From contig CAISOV010000068.1 in the NCBI GenBank assembly GCA_903887175.1, positions 1 to 37,224 of the forward strand: DNA of 37,224 bases, written 5' to 3'. The stretch comes from an uncultured Micrococcales bacterium. GTDB lineage: Bacteria > Actinomycetota > Actinomycetes > Actinomycetales > Microbacteriaceae. Numbering within the stretch: position 1 is the stretch's first letter; each line of letters starts with the position of its first letter. This document shows positions 1-11,241 of the stretch, piece by piece. Below the pieces are notes generated by a model that saw only the letters and a list, made by a program, of their open reading frames with translations, ran no database searches and had not been told where the DNA came from. A program made the position numbers and the translations under genes.

Positions 1-494
1 AGCACCACGCGCGTGGTTTGCTCGGCGGCCGCAGCGAGGCAAATCTTTCTGGCGCCGATTGGAATCGGGCGAGCATCTTTGTTCCAAGCAGCCATCGCGG
101 CCATAGAGGTAAAAGCTGGCATGGCCGCGCGGCCATCAGGGCCTTCGACGGTAACAATGGCTAGGTCTGCACTTTTGTCGACGGTTTGGCCGTGGGCGCC
201 TTCGCCGGCTTCGCCAAGACTTGCCACCATTGGAATCAACAGGCGAGCCTCACGAATCGCAGCTATCACCGGGCTTGGGTCAGCCCACTCGGCGCCCCGC
301 CCCGACTCAAAAGCTGCAACCGCGGCATAGTGCGAAGTGCGAAACTCGGCGAGCGCAGCAAGCAAAACTGGGTCTGCTGAGCCGTCATCGTTGGCGTGCG
401 GGTTTGGCTCAAAACTGCGACCTTGCCAAGGGCGACCAGCCGAGTCGGCAAAGGGATTTTGGTTGATGTGCTCGTGGTCGTGGTTGACGGTCAT
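1..494 (-). CDS. SseB family protein (partial, 3' end outside window)
   Basis: Minus-strand reading from ATG at 494 gives MTVNHDHEHINQNPFADSAGRPWQGRSFEPNPHANDDGSADPALLAALAEFR..., open to the window edge; the layout resembles actinobacterial SseB N-domain proteins located next to hisA. Confidence 0.7.
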   Translation of the reverse strand, partial: MTVNHDHEHINQNPFADSAGRPWQGRSFEPNPHANDDGSADPVLLAALAEFRTSHYAAVAAFESGRGAEWADPSPVIAAIREARLLIPMVASLGEAGEGAHGQTVDKSADLAIVTVEGPDGRAAMPAFTSMAAMAAWNKDARPIPIGARKICLAAAAEQTTRVV

Positions 495-526
495 GCGTTT
501 ATTTCGTTCTCAGCGCGAAGCCGGTG

Positions 527-1264
527 TTAGGCGACTTCGCGGTTAGCGATAGCTAGAGCCTCTTCGAGCGTGAACTTGCCCGCATAAAGCGACTTGCCCA
601 AGATTGCTCCTTCGAGACCGAGGTCAGCTAGTGCAACCAAATCGCGAATATCTTGCAGCGACGAAATGCCGCCCGAAGCAACGACCGGTTTTGTGGTCTT
701 GGCCATTACGTCTTTGAGCAGTTCAAGGTTTGGGCCTCGAAGCGTGCCATCTTTGGTGACGTCGGTTACAACATAACGAGCACAGCCAGCGTCGTCGAGA
801 CGAGCAAGAACGTCAAAGAGTTCGCCACCTTCGCGAGTCCAACCGCGAGCTGCCAAAGTTGTGCCTCGCACATCAAGGCCCACGGCGATTGCGTCGCCGA
901 AGCGCTCGATTACGCTGGCAGTCCACTCAGGGTCTTCAAGAGCCGCAGTGCCCAAGTTCACGCGGGTAGCACCAAACTCCAGCGCGGCCTCAAGCGAAGC
1001 GTCGTCGCGAATGCCACCACTCAACTCGATCTTCACGTCTTTCATCGCGGCCACAACATCGCGAATCAGCGCGCGGTTGTCGCCAGTGCCAAAAGCTGCG
1101 TCGAGGTCAACAAGGTGAATCCATTCGGCACCAGCGTCAACCCAGTTTTGGGCCGCCTCAAGCGGGCTGCCATAGTCGGTCTCTGAGCCTGATTCGCCTT
1201 GAGTCAGACGCACGGCTTTGCCGTCGCGCACATCAACGGCTGGCAGAAGTTCAAGTTTTTTCAC
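527..1264 (-). CDS. hisA: Phosphoribosyl isomerase A (HisA; possibly bifunctional PriA)
   Basis: [21 protein letters not shown]...ELSGGIRDD...[15 protein letters not shown]-barrel HisA motifs; GTG start at 1264 chosen over the longer ORF start at 1285. Confidence 0.93.
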   Translation of the reverse strand: MKKLELLPAVDVRDGKAVRLTQGESGSETDYGSPLEAAQNWVDAGAEWIHLVDLDAAFGTGDNRALIRDVVAAMKDVKIELSGGIRDDASLEAALEFGATRVNLGTAALEDPEWTASVIERFGDAIAVGLDVRGTTLAARGWTREGGELFDVLARLDDAGCARYVVTDVTKDGTLRGPNLELLKDVMAKTTKPVVASGGISSLQDIRDLVALADLGLEGAILGKSLYAGKFTLEEALAIANREVA

Positions 1265-1327
1265 GGTGGTTCTTTCGGTTCGCAAGGTTATTTTTAGTGG
1301 TGACAGGTCTGTTGAGTCGGTGCAAAG

Positions 1328-1963
1328 TTAGAGAGTGTTTACCCAGTTGGTGAGAAGTTGGATTCCCGCTTGACCCGATTTTTCGGGGTGAAACTGGGTT
1401 GCGCTCAGCGGCCCATTTTCGACAGCTGCAATAAACGGTGCACCGTATTCACCCCAGGTAACACTGGTTGGAATGATTTCACCAGTGTCTGCCAGCGGCC
1501 AACTCAGAACGCCATAGCTGTGCACAAAATAAAAACGTTCGTCAGCGATGCCGTCAAAAAGTTTTGAGCCGACCGGTGGCCGCACGGTGTTCCACCCCAT
1601 GTGAGGCAATACCGGTGCGGGCAGCAGCTCAACTTTGCCAGGCCACTGGCCCAAACCTTCGGTTTCGATTAAGTGCTCGTTGCCGCTTTCGAACATAACC
1701 TGCAAACCTACGCAAATGCCCAGCACTTTTTTGCCCATGGTCAATCGGCGGTCAATCAGCTCGGCCGCTTTTACGGTGCCAAGCTGCTTCATTACGGCGT
1801 CGAAAGCACCAACTCCGGGAACAACCAGACCATCGGCAGCCATGGCCTGTTCAAAATTGCCGGTCAGCGAAACTTCGGCGCCAGCAACCTGCAGAGCCTT
1901 AGCTACCGAATGAACATTGCCGCTGCCATAGTCAAGAACTACAACTTTTGGCGATGGAGTCAC
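1328..1963 (-). CDS. hisH: Imidazole glycerol phosphate synthase glutaminase subunit HisH
   Basis: [13 protein letters not shown]..., [11 protein letters not shown] nucleophile elbow, [10 protein letters not shown]. Confidence 0.95.
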   Translation of the reverse strand: MTPSPKVVVLDYGSGNVHSVAKALQVAGAEVSLTGNFEQAMAADGLVVPGVGAFDAVMKQLGTVKAAELIDRRLTMGKKVLGICVGLQVMFESGNEHLIETEGLGQWPGKVELLPAPVLPHMGWNTVRPPVGSKLFDGIADERFYFVHSYGVLSWPLADTGEIIPTSVTWGEYGAPFIAAVENGPLSATQFHPEKSGQAGIQLLTNWVNTL

Positions 1964-2559
1964 AGAGCGCCCTTGGTCGAAGGAATTCCCTCAACTCGAG
2001 CATCTGGCTCTACAGCCTTGCGAAACGCACGAGCAAAAGCTTTGAACTCGGCTTCGGCAATGTGGTGTGGGTCGCGGCCCGTCAGCACCTCAACGTGCAG
2101 GGTTAGTCCGGCGTTGAACGCAATAGCCTCAAAAACGTGACGGATCATCGACCCAGTGAAGTGCCCACCAATCAAGTGGTACTCAAAACCCGCAGGTTCG
2201 CCGCTGTGCACAAGATAGGGGCGGCCAGACACGTCAACCACAGCGCGAGCCAGAGCGTCATCTAAAGGCACGGTTGCATCGCCGTAGCGACCAATGCCGG
2301 CTTTGTCGGCCAACGCTTGTTTGATGGCCAAACCAAGCACAATCGCTGTGTCTTCAACGGTGTGGTGAACGTCAATGTGGGTGTCACCAGTTGCGCGCAC
2401 AGCCAAGTCAACCAATGAGTGCTTAGCAAAAGCCGTTAGCAAGTGGTCAAAAAACGGCACAGTTGTCGAAATCTCGCTGCGGCCTGTGCCGTCAAGATTA
2501 AGCGAAAGCTCGATTGATGACTCTGAAGTCTTGCGAGTTAGGGTTGCGATGCGATTCAT
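1960..2559 (-). CDS. hisB: Imidazoleglycerol-phosphate dehydratase HisB
   Basis: [40 protein letters not shown] signature motifs. Confidence 0.96.
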   Translation of the reverse strand: MNRIATLTRKTSESSIELSLNLDGTGRSEISTTVPFFDHLLTAFAKHSLVDLAVRATGDTHIDVHHTVEDTAIVLGLAIKQALADKAGIGRYGDATVPLDDALARAVVDVSGRPYLVHSGEPAGFEYHLIGGHFTGSMIRHVFEAIAFNAGLTLHVEVLTGRDPHHIAEAEFKAFARAFRKAVEPDARVEGIPSTKGAL

Positions 2560-2640
2560 CGACGAACCTCCTAAGTTGTGGTGGTTTCTGACTGAATTCT
2601 AGCGTGAATGGCAGGGCAGCGACCGAAAAACTAGCGGGTG

Positions 2641-3744
2641 CTACTGGCCTATCACTTGGCGCAAAGCTTGCAAAAAACGAGAGGTCTCTGACTCGGTGCC
2701 AGCAGAAACCCTAAGTGTGCCAGCAATGCCTACGTCTCGCACTAAGACACCTTGGTCGAGCAGCAGCTGCCAAACCTCGGCAGCATTGTCAAGCCCAGCA
2801 AAAAGAACAAAGTTTGACTCGGTGCGATACGGGTCAAGACCCATCGCGGTGAGTTCTGCGACGATTCGGTCGCGCTGAACCCGAATTTCATCAACGGTTC
2901 GCAGCATTTCAGCGCTGTGAGCCAGAGCACCCTCGGCAGCAGCCTGGGTGAATGCAGACAGGTGATAGGGCAAGCGCACAAGTCTGAGCGCATCGACAAC
3001 TGCCGGGTCAGCAGCGAGGTAACCTACGCGGGCCCCAGCAAATGCAAAAGCTTTGCTCATTGTGCGGCTTACCAACAGTTTTGGCCGACCTTCGAGCAGT
3101 GTGATTGCTGACTGGCTTTGGTCATCAGCAAACTCACCATAAGCTTCATCAACCACCAAAATGCCTCCGGTGGTTTCTTGCAAGGCATCGTAGGCCGCAA
3201 CGATCACTTCTAGCGAAACTGGGGTTCCAGTTGGGTTATTGGGCGAGCAGAGCATAACCAAGTGTGGTTTTGCGGCTCTGATGCCCGCCTGCACAGTCTG
3301 AACGCTCAGTTCAAAACGCTCGTCACGCTCGGCATCAACATAGGCCGTTTGGGCGCCCTGAGCAATGAGCTTATACATCGAATAGGTTGGCTTAAAGCCG
3401 AGCGCCTTGCGACCCGGGCCGCCGAAGGCTTGAAAGATGTGCTGCAAAACTTCGTTTGAGCCGTTGCCAGCCCAAATGTTTGCAACGTTTAGCGAGCTGC
3501 CCAAATTGTCGTTCAAATAATCGGCAAGTGTCTGACGAAGCGAAACAAACTCGCGGTCAGGGTAACGGTTGATTGAAAGCAGGCTCTCGGCTAAGCGCGA
3601 GATGATGTCGACTGCTACAGCCTCAGGAATCTGGTGGGTGTTCTCGTTGACATTTAGAGATACAGGCACGCTCAACTGAGGTGCCCCATATGGCTTGAGC
3701 CCAACCAGGTCAGGGCGAATCGGTAGGTCGTCTAGAGAAGTCAC
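2641..3744 (-). CDS. hisC: Histidinol-phosphate aminotransferase HisC
   Basis: Class II PLP aminotransferase with CSPNNPTG, VDEAYGEF and SRTMSKAFAFAGARVGY; first gene of the his cluster here. Confidence 0.94.
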   Translation of the reverse strand: MTSLDDLPIRPDLVGLKPYGAPQLSVPVSLNVNENTHQIPEAVAVDIISRLAESLLSINRYPDREFVSLRQTLADYLNDNLGSSLNVANIWAGNGSNEVLQHIFQAFGGPGRKALGFKPTYSMYKLIAQGAQTAYVDAERDERFELSVQTVQAGIRAAKPHLVMLCSPNNPTGTPVSLEVIVAAYDALQETTGGILVVDEAYGEFADDQSQSAITLLEGRPKLLVSRTMSKAFAFAGARVGYLAADPAVVDALRLVRLPYHLSAFTQAAAEGALAHSAEMLRTVDEIRVQRDRIVAELTAMGLDPYRTESNFVLFAGLDNAAEVWQLLLDQGVLVRDVGIAGTLRVSAGTESETSRFLQALRQVIGQ

Positions 3745-3760
3745 CTCTCTAGGTTAACGC

Positions 3761-4132
3761 CTAAGGCAGCGCTAGTCGCTGACCAGGAACAACATCTGAG
3801 CTGTTCAAGGCATTTAGGTTCTGAATGTCGGTGATCTCTTGCTGTGGGTCTTTCTCTGGTGCGTACTTGGTTGCGATTGACCACAGGGTGTCACCGGGAG
3901 CAACGTAAACATAAGTAAAGCTGGCTTTGCCAGTGTGCGCGCTTGCACCAGCTGACTGAGTTTGAAGCATATTGAATGCCACAGCTAATAGAGCGACCAA
4001 AAGAACCACCACGGCCATCACTCGACGGCGCGCATAGTTGATGCCCTTGGCGGCCACGACTGGGCGAACAAACCGGGCTGGTGCAGCTGCGCCGCGAAAA
4101 ACCTGAGAGTTGGTGTTGGTTGAAACGCTCAT
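3761..4132 (-). CDS. LysM-domain single-pass membrane protein, candidate SOS-induced division inhibitor (YneA/DivS/Rv2719c-like)
   Basis: MSVSTNTN...RRRVMAVVVLLVALLAVAF (TM) ...YVYVAPGDTLWSIATKYAPEKDPQQEITDIQNLNALNSSDVVPGQRLALP (LysM). Start at 4132 chosen because the longer ORF runs into LexA-like boxes; divergent from lexA. Confidence 0.82.
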   Translation of the reverse strand: MSVSTNTNSQVFRGAAAPARFVRPVVAAKGINYARRRVMAVVVLLVALLAVAFNMLQTQSAGASAHTGKASFTYVYVAPGDTLWSIATKYAPEKDPQQEITDIQNLNALNSSDVVPGQRLALP

Positions 4133-4202
4133 TTTGCTTTCTTTCTCTAAAACCGACATTTGGTACTGTTCGAGCTGGTGTACTTTTGCTAAACCATTTG
4201 TT

Positions 4203-4216
4203 CGAACAGCTGTTCG
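4203..4216. promoter_or_regulatory. LexA (SOS) box, strong match
   Basis: CGAACAGCTGTTCG, a perfect palindrome matching the Gram-positive/actinobacterial LexA consensus CGAACRNNNGTTCG. Confidence 0.85.
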
Positions 4217-4220
4217 CTTT

Positions 4221-4234
4221 CGAACATAGTTTCG
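4221..4234. promoter_or_regulatory. LexA box, near-consensus
   Basis: CGAACATAGTTTCG inside TTCGAACATAGTTTCGAA; one mismatch to CGAACRNNNGTTCG. Confidence 0.7.
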
Positions 4235-4304
4235 AACAAAAAACAAGTTTTGTCAACAATTTTTTGCAAATGTTTCGAAAAGATGTTTGATTTCTGTGGT
4301 TTTA

Positions 4305-4320
4305 TCGAATAAAGTTTCGA
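4305..4320. promoter_or_regulatory. LexA-like palindrome close to the lexA start (candidate autoregulatory operator)
   Basis: TCGAATAAAGTTTCGA about 70 bp upstream of the lexA ATG. Confidence 0.55.
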
Positions 4321-4392
4321 TAGAACCGCTAAAGCAAGATTGTCGTGGCAGCCTGCGACATTTTTATAAAAGCGGCAGACGAAAGGCCGAAA

Positions 4393-5070
4393 ATGCACGA
4401 ACTAGAGTTTCGCCGCAACAGCAAGACCACGCTCAGCAACCGCCAAGAGCAGATTCTGCGCGCAATCGCCAACCTGCAAAAGAGTCTTGGCTTTGGCCCC
4501 AACCTGCGCGAAATTGGTGAGGCGGTAGGTCTAACCGCAGTCTCAAGTGTTAAGTATCAGATTGATGAACTTGAAAAGGCCGGCTACGTGCGCAAGGCCG
4601 AAAACCGCGCCCGCGCGATTGAACTAGTAGAAATGCCCGAAGGCTGGCTCGACGAAGAAGAATCAATCGATTTTGAAAACGCACCTAGCCGCGACGGAAT
4701 GAACTTTGTGCCACTGGTTGGTCGCATTGCAGCCGGTGTGCCGATTTTGGCCGACCAGAACATCGACGAGTATTTTCCGGTGGCCCAAAGCCTCACCGGC
4801 AAAGGCGATCTATTCATGCTTAAGGTCGTTGGTGACTCAATGATTGACGCGGCGATTTGCGATGGCGACTTTGTGATCGTGCGATCTCAAAAGACCGCCG
4901 AGAACGGCGACATTGTTGCAGCCATGATTGACGGTGAAGCAACAGTGAAGGCATTCAAGCGCGAAAACGGCAAAGTTTGGCTGTTGCCGCGCAACTCAGC
5001 TTTTGCCCCGATTGATGGCACCCACAGCGAAATCGCCGGTGTTGTTGTAACAGTGCTGCGCAAACTCTAA
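4393..5070 (+). CDS. lexA: LexA repressor
   Basis: N-terminal winged helix (LSNRQEQILRAIANLQKSLGFGPNLREIGEAVGLTAVSSVKYQIDELEKAGYV), Ala-Gly cleavage site (GRIAAGVPILA), Ser/Lys dyad (VVGDSMIDAAI; ATVKAFKR). Confidence 0.97.
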   Translation: MHELEFRRNSKTTLSNRQEQILRAIANLQKSLGFGPNLREIGEAVGLTAVSSVKYQIDELEKAGYVRKAENRARAIELVEMPEGWLDEEESIDFENAPSRDGMNFVPLVGRIAAGVPILADQNIDEYFPVAQSLTGKGDLFMLKVVGDSMIDAAICDGDFVIVRSQKTAENGDIVAAMIDGEATVKAFKRENGKVWLLPRNSAFAPIDGTHSEIAGVVVTVLRKL

Positions 5071-5093
5071 AAGAACTTGCTCGCGACCGGCTG

Positions 5094-6656
5094 CTAGCCT
5101 CTTGCCACAGCGAACTGGCGCAACTCAGCAGCCAACTCAGGTTTCACAAAAGCAACTATCTGCGTGCCCTCAGCAGCATATTCCAAACTCACGATGCGGC
5201 TAGCTATGTGCAAGCGTGAAACCAAGTCACCTCGCTCATAAGGCACCAGCACCTCAATCATGATGTCTGGCTCAGGCAACCTGCGCGCGATCTCGGCAAG
5301 CAACCGATCAAAACCCTCACCAGTTCGGGCCGAGACCTCAATCGAGTCAGGCTCGAGACCCCTTAAGGCCATTCGGGTTGTTTCGTCAGCTAAATCAATC
5401 TTGTTGAAAACAATCAGCTCAGCAATATCTAACGCACCAACCTCGCCGATCACCTCGCGCACGGTTGCGATTTGGCCAGCCGGGTCAGGGTGCGAAGCAT
5501 CTACAACGTGCACCACAAGGTCGCTATCGGCGATCTCTTCGAGAGTTGAACGAAAAGCCTCAACCAACTGATGCGGCAGGTGGCGCACAAAACCCACGGT
5601 GTCGGCAATCGTAAAAGCGCGACCATCTGAAGTTTCAGTCTTGCGCACCGTCGGGTCAAGAGTTGCGAACAGCGCATTCTCAACCAACACTCCCGCAGCA
5701 GTCATTCGGTTCAAAACCGAAGACTTGCCAGCATTGGTGTATCCGGCAATAGCCACCGCAGGAACCTCGTTGCGTTTGCGATTGGCGCGTTTGGTATCGC
5801 GGGCTGGTTTCATCTCGACAATCTGCTTGCGCAACTTGGCCATGCGAGTGTTGATGCGGCGACGGTCGAGTTCAATTTTGGTTTCACCAGGGCCACGCGA
5901 GCCAATGCCCATGCCGCCACCAACCTGACCACCGGCCTGACGCGACATAGACTCACCCCAGCCTCTAAGACGCGGCAAGAGATACTCAAGCTGAGCCAAC
6001 TCAACCTGCGCCTTGCCTTCACGACTCTTGGCGTGCTGAGCAAAAATATCGAGGATTATCGCTGTGCGGTCAACAACCTTCACCTTGACAACATCTTCGA
6101 GATTGCGGCGCTGGCTCGGGGCGAGCTCGGCGTCGGCAATAACGGTGTCAGCTCCGCTCTGGGCCACCATGAGGCGCAACTCCTCAGCTTTGCCCTTGCC
6201 CAAAAAAGTGGCAGGGTCAGGCTTGACTCGGCGTTGCAGCAAGCCGTCTAACACCTGCGAACCTGCAGTCTCAGCCAACGCAGCGAGCTCGCGCAACGAG
6301 TTTTCGGCGTCGGCCAAAGTGTTGGCACCCCAAAGCCCGATCAAAACGACTTTTTCAAGCCGCAACTGGCGATATTCAACGTCGGTAATGTCTTGCAATT
6401 CGGTCGAAAGACCCTGCACTCGACGAAGTGCCGAACGGTCTTCAAGATCGAACTGATCACCATCGGTGGTGCTCGAAATATGCGTGTCGGATGCTCCCAA
6501 AGCCTCAGCACGGGCACCTCGGCCCAAGATTCGGTTAATTACCGCTTCGCCTCGAGCACTGGCCTCATCGCTTCGCTTCGCCGCAGGGGCAAACTCAGCG
6601 GCATCCGTCGATTCAAAATCTTCGGGCTCGTTGTTGTTATTTCTTTGACGACCCAT
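5094..6656 (-). CDS. hflX: GTPase HflX
   Basis: SRGPGETKIELDRRRI, AIAGYTNAGKSSVLNRMT, DTVGFVRHLPHQLVEAFRSTLEE, NKIDL. Confidence 0.96.
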   Translation of the reverse strand: MGRQRNNNNEPEDFESTDAAEFAPAAKRSDEASARGEAVINRILGRGARAEALGASDTHISSTTDGDQFDLEDRSALRRVQGLSTELQDITDVEYRQLRLEKVVLIGLWGANTLADAENSLRELAALAETAGSQVLDGLLQRRVKPDPATFLGKGKAEELRLMVAQSGADTVIADAELAPSQRRNLEDVVKVKVVDRTAIILDIFAQHAKSREGKAQVELAQLEYLLPRLRGWGESMSRQAGGQVGGGMGIGSRGPGETKIELDRRRINTRMAKLRKQIVEMKPARDTKRANRKRNEVPAVAIAGYTNAGKSSVLNRMTAAGVLVENALFATLDPTVRKTETSDGRAFTIADTVGFVRHLPHQLVEAFRSTLEEIADSDLVVHVVDASHPDPAGQIATVREVIGEVGALDIAELIVFNKIDLADETTRMALRGLEPDSIEVSARTGEGFDRLLAEIARRLPEPDIMIEVLVPYERGDLVSRLHIASRIVSLEYAAEGTQIVAFVKPELAAELRQFAVARG

Positions 6657-6698
6657 GCAACTAACACTAGTTTGCCGCGCGGTGCTAAGTTATTGACT

Positions 6699-7310
6699 AT
6701 GTCTGAAGAACACTATTTTTCTCAGACCCCAAACACAGAGTTTCGCCCCAAAGAGATCAGTGTTGAGCTCGACGGGCGCAAAGTTTCGGTAACCACTGCT
6801 GCGAGTGTTTTTAGCCCAGACCATGTGGACACCGGAACCAAGGTTTTGCTCGAGCACATCGATCAGGTGCCGCCGAGCGGAAACCTGCTAGACGTTGGCT
6901 GTGGTTGGGGTGCGATTGCTCTGGCGCTGGCGCTTCACTCGCCACTTGCGAATGTATGGGCAATTGACATTAACGAGCGTTCACTTGAATTGACGCGCAT
7001 CAACGCAGCACGGCTCGGCTTGACCAACATCAAAGTTTGCCGACCCGAAGAAGTGCCTGCTGATTTGGTTTTTTGCGGAATCTGGTCAAACCCACCGATT
7101 CGCGTTGGCAAAGATTCATTGCACGAAATTTTGCAAACCTGGCTGCCTCGCCTTGAGACAGACGCCGAAGCTTTTTTGGTAGTTCAAAAGAATTTGGGTG
7201 CCGACTCATTGCACCGCTGGCTCGAAGCCGAACTGCCAGCCGAATTTTCGACTATTCGAGTCGACACGGCTAAGTCGTTTCGGGTGCTTCGAGTTAAAAA
7301 CCGCGGCTAA
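6699..7310 (+). CDS. Class I SAM-dependent methyltransferase (RsmC/RlmG-like small domain)
   Basis: From ATG 6699: [24 protein letters not shown]...[16 protein letters not shown]...[19 protein letters not shown] motif and SAM motif I. Confidence 0.88.
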   Translation: MSEEHYFSQTPNTEFRPKEISVELDGRKVSVTTAASVFSPDHVDTGTKVLLEHIDQVPPSGNLLDVGCGWGAIALALALHSPLANVWAIDINERSLELTRINAARLGLTNIKVCRPEEVPADLVFCGIWSNPPIRVGKDSLHEILQTWLPRLETDAEAFLVVQKNLGADSLHRWLEAELPAEFSTIRVDTAKSFRVLRVKNRG

Positions 7311-8182
7311 AGCTCGAAAACGCCGTCAAAAACGAGTTCTGCAGCACCGCTCAGGCCCACGTGTTCGCCATCTTCGGTAGCAAACATGCGCACACCGAGG
7401 GTGCCGCCCGCAACGGTGACCTGCCAAGTATTTGGCGCACCTTGACCCGCCCAGTGACGAGTGGCTAGAGCTGCCGCGACAATGCCGGTGCCACAGCTGA
7501 GAGTCTCGCCTGATCCGCGTTCGTGAACGCGCATATTGATGCTGCCAACACCTTCGTGCACCATCGGGTCAGCAGGCACCACAAACTCTACATTTGCCCC
7601 GGCAGGCTGCGCTGGGTTGAGGTCAGGTGCAACCGATAAGTCGAGAGCGGCGAGTTCATCTAAGCTCGCCAAAGCCACCACAACATGCGGGTTGCCTACG
7701 TTTATGCCTTGACTTGGGCGGGCGGTGTTTAGGTTTTTTGCATGCACTAAAACGTCAGAATCAGTCAGTCGCCAACGACCAAGGTCAACAGCAAAACCTG
7801 CGCGGTTGCGAGTCAAATCTTTCACACCAGCGCGAGTTCCAACTGCCAAGGTTTGACCGTCATCTAACTGAACCAAGCCTTTTTCGGTTAGGTATCGCGC
7901 AAAAACACGCACACCGTTGCCACACATTTCAGCGATGCTGCCATCGGCGTTGTAGTAGTCCATAAACCATTCGGCACGAGGCTCTTCTGCCAGGCTGGCC
8001 GCGCCAGCCTCGAGGTTCGCCGACTTGACCACACGAATCAAACCATCAGCGCCAATGCCAAAGTGGCGATCGCAAATGCGCGAGATTTGGCTAGCGCTCA
8101 GCTTTAGTTCGCCTTCGGCATCGAGCACGAGCACAAAGTCGTTGCCTGTGCCCTGGCCTTTGGTGAATGCGATTGAAGTCAT
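7307..8182 (-). CDS. dapF: Diaminopimelate epimerase
   Basis: [58 protein letters not shown]; start ATG at 8182 rather than the upstream ORF extension. Confidence 0.95.
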   Translation of the reverse strand: MTSIAFTKGQGTGNDFVLVLDAEGELKLSASQISRICDRHFGIGADGLIRVVKSANLEAGAASLAEEPRAEWFMDYYNADGSIAEMCGNGVRVFARYLTEKGLVQLDDGQTLAVGTRAGVKDLTRNRAGFAVDLGRWRLTDSDVLVHAKNLNTARPSQGINVGNPHVVVALASLDELAALDLSVAPDLNPAQPAGANVEFVVPADPMVHEGVGSINMRVHERGSGETLSCGTGIVAAALATRHWAGQGAPNTWQVTVAGGTLGVRMFATEDGEHVGLSGAAELVFDGVFEL

Positions 8183-8192
8183 GGAGTTAAGC

Positions 8193-9143
8193 CTATTGGC
8201 CCAAACCCAACAACTCGAGACACTGCTCGAAGTTTGTCGGGTCGGCATAGTCAAGCCAGTTGATTCGCGGGTCGCGCTTGAACCAACTGATTTGGCGACG
8301 GGCATATTTTTGGGTTAGGCGAACTGTGTCGGCAATCGCTTCGGCTTCAGTTTGCACGCCGTCGAGTTGAGCCAGCGCCTGAGCGTATCCAATCGCGCGA
8401 CTCGCGGTTTTTCCGTTGCGCAAACCCTTAGTCTCGAGATCGCGCACTTCGTCAAGCAGGCCCGCGCTCCACATCGTGTGAACACGTTGCTCAAGTCGAG
8501 CGCGCAGGTCATCGCGATCGCCCGTCAGACCAATCTCAACTACTGGCTGCCAGCTTTCAGTCTCTTCTGGCAGGGCAGCAGCAAAAGGTTCGCCGGTCAC
8601 ATGAATAATTTCAAGGGCTCGCACTGTGCGTCGACCGTTTTCAACCGTGATTCGGCTAGCTGCTATCGGGTCGATTTCGGCTAGCCTTCGGTGCATCTCG
8701 TGCGGGCCGAGTTCAATCAGGTCGGCCTCAAGTTCAGCGCGATAACTCACGTCGTTGCCCGGAAACTCAAATGTGTTTAGAACTGCGGCAATGTAAAGCA
8801 TCGAACCACCGACCATGATCGGTGTTACACCTTCGGCCTGCAGCTTTTCAATCAAGGGGCGCGCCACTGCTTGATAGCCAGCCGCGGTTGATTCATCGAC
8901 CACCTCAAGCCAGTCGAGCAGTTCGTGCCGCACTTCCCTGCGTTCGGCAATACTCAGCTTGGCGGTGCCAAGATTCATGCCCTTATAAAACTGCATCGAA
9001 TCGCAGTTGATTATGGCGCAGGTTTGCCCTAAAGATTCGAGGCGTTCAGCAATTTTTAGGCCAAGTTCTGACTTGCCCGTGCCGGTGCTGCCGACTATTG
9101 CTATAAGTTTTGCTGGGTCAAACCCCGCCGGCAGCCTGGCCAT
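8193..9143 (-). CDS. miaA: tRNA dimethylallyltransferase MiaA
   Basis: [52 protein letters not shown]. Confidence 0.95.
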   Translation of the reverse strand: MARLPAGFDPAKLIAIVGSTGTGKSELGLKIAERLESLGQTCAIINCDSMQFYKGMNLGTAKLSIAERREVRHELLDWLEVVDESTAAGYQAVARPLIEKLQAEGVTPIMVGGSMLYIAAVLNTFEFPGNDVSYRAELEADLIELGPHEMHRRLAEIDPIAASRITVENGRRTVRALEIIHVTGEPFAAALPEETESWQPVVEIGLTGDRDDLRARLEQRVHTMWSAGLLDEVRDLETKGLRNGKTASRAIGYAQALAQLDGVQTEAEAIADTVRLTQKYARRQISWFKRDPRINWLDYADPTNFEQCLELLGLGQ

Positions 9144-9151
9144 GAATGAGG

Positions 9152-10630
9152 CTACTTTTTTACGCTGAGGGTTAGCGAACGCTTGCCAGCCGAAGCGGTG
9201 CCGCTAGTGCTGCCGCCCTGGCCTGCGTCGGTTCGAGCCTGTTCGCGTTCGAAAGCGTCGCCACCGATTGTGCGTCGCACGCTATAGTTGCTCGAGCCGT
9301 CTGCCAACAGGTGATAAGGCGCCGCTTCGGCAATTGTCACGGTAACAATGTCACCTGGGCGTGGCACCTCGCCTCCTGCCGGAACATCAAAGTGCACCAA
9401 GCGGTTGTCTTTGGCTCGACCTGCCAAACGGTTTGTTTGGTCGCCTTTGCGACTGTGGTTTTGAACCAAAACTTCGGCAGTTGTGCCAATCAATTTGAGG
9501 TTCTCTTTCCAGGCCAAATCGTTGACTAGGTCTTTAAGTCGGTCGTAACGTTCTTGCACAACCTCTTTTTCAAGTTGCCCCTCGAACTCGGCCGCTGGTG
9601 TTCCGGGGCGCTTTGAGTACTGAAAGGTGTAGGCAACCGCAAATTGCGCTTCAATCGCAACTCGCATGGTGTCTTGAAAGTCCGCTTCGGTTTCGCCCGG
9701 AAAACCGACGATAATGTCGGTAGAAATTGCGGCGTGAGGAATCTTTTCGCGCACCTTTTCAAGAATTCCCAGATATTTGGCACTGCGGTAGCTTCGGCGC
9801 ATTTCTTTGAGAATGCGATCACTGCCTGATTGCAAAGGCATGTGCAACTGTGGCATCACGGTGGGCGTTTCGGCCATGGCATCAATCACGTCTTCGGTAA
9901 ACGCCGCAGGGTGAGGGCTGGTGAAACGAATGCGCTCGATACCTGGAATAGCCCCAGCCGCACGCAAAAGTTTGGCAAATGCGCCTTTTTCGCCAAACTC
10001 AACGCCATAGGTGTTTACGTTTTGACCCAAGAGTGTGATCTCGATTACACCCTGAGCGACTAGCGCTTCGATTTCAGCCAAGATGTCTTCTGGCGCACGG
10101 TCGCGTTCTTTGCCGCGAAGTGCCGGCACGATGCAAAAGGTGCAGGTGTTGTTGCAACCAACCGAGATTGAAACCCAAGCTGAATAAGCTGAATCGCGCT
10201 TGGTTGGAAGGTTGCTCGGAAAAGTTTCAAGAGCTTCAACGATTTCGATTTGCGCTTCTTGATTGTGTCTGGCCCGTTCTAGCAATGCAGGGAGCGAACC
10301 GATGTTGTGCGTGCCAAAAACAACGTCGACCCAAGGTGCTTTTTCAAGAATCGTCTCGCGGTCTTTCTGAGCGAGACAGCCGCCAACAGCAATCTGAAGT
10401 TTTGGGTTCTCTTGTTTCTTGGCAGCCAAAATGCCAAGGTTTCCATAGAGCTTGTTGTCAGCGTTTTCGCGAACAGCACAGGTGTTGAACACCACAACGT
10501 CAGCTTCGCCAGGCATGCCTTCGACATAGCCAGCGGCCTCAAGAAGGCCAGTTAACCGCTCAGAGTCGTGAACATTCATTTGGCAGCCGTAGGTGCGAAC
10601 CTCGTAGCTGCGAGTTTGGGTGGTTGTCAT
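9152..10630 (-). CDS. miaB: tRNA-2-methylthio-N6-dimethylallyladenosine synthase MiaB
   Basis: [15 protein letters not shown], radical [23 protein letters not shown]-terminal TRAM region. Confidence 0.96.
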   Translation of the reverse strand: MTTTQTRSYEVRTYGCQMNVHDSERLTGLLEAAGYVEGMPGEADVVVFNTCAVRENADNKLYGNLGILAAKKQENPKLQIAVGGCLAQKDRETILEKAPWVDVVFGTHNIGSLPALLERARHNQEAQIEIVEALETFPSNLPTKRDSAYSAWVSISVGCNNTCTFCIVPALRGKERDRAPEDILAEIEALVAQGVIEITLLGQNVNTYGVEFGEKGAFAKLLRAAGAIPGIERIRFTSPHPAAFTEDVIDAMAETPTVMPQLHMPLQSGSDRILKEMRRSYRSAKYLGILEKVREKIPHAAISTDIIVGFPGETEADFQDTMRVAIEAQFAVAYTFQYSKRPGTPAAEFEGQLEKEVVQERYDRLKDLVNDLAWKENLKLIGTTAEVLVQNHSRKGDQTNRLAGRAKDNRLVHFDVPAGGEVPRPGDIVTVTIAEAAPYHLLADGSSNYSVRRTIGGDAFEREQARTDAGQGGSTSGTASAGKRSLTLSVKK

Positions 10631-11241
10631 TAGAGTTCAATTTTAGCTTGCGCCTCGGCGTTACGAATAGCTCTGCCGACAACATCGCCTGAATAGCCTT
10701 TTCTGGCCAGAAAGCTTGAAAGGCGGCGCATGCGAGTTTCGCGCTCTAAACCGGTGAGGCGGCGCATGCGAGCGATAGCCAATTCAGAGGCATTCTCGAA
10801 TTCTGCATCGCGGTCGAGTTCTTCGAGGGCAACATCAGCTTGGGCTGAAAGCCCACGCCGATCTAACTCGCGCCTTATGGCTCGTGCCGATTCACCTTTG
10901 AGTGCTACTCGAGTGTTGACGATTGCCTTGGCTAGCCTTGCATCGTCAAGTAGTTCTACGTCGATGAATCTTTGAACGACAGCTGTGGCCACCTCGACGG
11001 CAGCGCCCTTTTTGATGAGAGCTTGCTCAAGCTCGTGAACCGATTTTTGAGTTCTTGTCAAAATTCGAAGGCCAGCTTCGCGGGCCGCATCTTGATCTAG
11101 GCTGCCTGGCTCGACCTCTTTGAAGCGACTGCCGGTGAAATAGTCTTTGCGTGGCTTTTTGCGGCGCCGCCCGCCTTGCGAACCTTCACCGTCGAAACGG
11201 TCGGTCGCTTGGCTGTCGTCGGCGCCGTCAAAAAAGTTCAC
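10630..11241 (-). CDS. recX: Regulatory protein RecX
   Basis: Directly downstream of recA (1-nt stop/GTG overlap); three-helix repeats ([27 protein letters not shown]..., [16 protein letters not shown]). Confidence 0.92.
   Translation of the reverse strand: MNFFDGADDSQATDRFDGEGSQGGRRRKKPRKDYFTGSRFKEVEPGSLDQDAAREAGLRILTRTQKSVHELEQALIKKGAAVEVATAVVQRFIDVELLDDARLAKAIVNTRVALKGESARAIRRELDRRGLSAQADVALEELDRDAEFENASELAIARMRRLTGLERETRMRRLSSFLARKGYSGDVVGRAIRNAEAQAKIEL

Noticed and set aside
653-1186. 177-aa plus-strand ORF
   Set aside because: Antisense to hisA, which has clear family motifs; no independent coding support.
4276-4289. CGAAAAGATGTTTG as an additional LexA box
   Set aside because: Two mismatches in the conserved arms; too weak to annotate separately.
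6393-6698. N-terminal extension of the methyltransferase ORF
   Set aside because: Overlaps hflX antisense; family-like sequence starts at [11 protein letters not shown] (6699).
8183-8305. N-terminal extension of the dapF ORF
   Set aside because: Lies within the miaA 3' end; DapF homology starts at [16 protein letters not shown].
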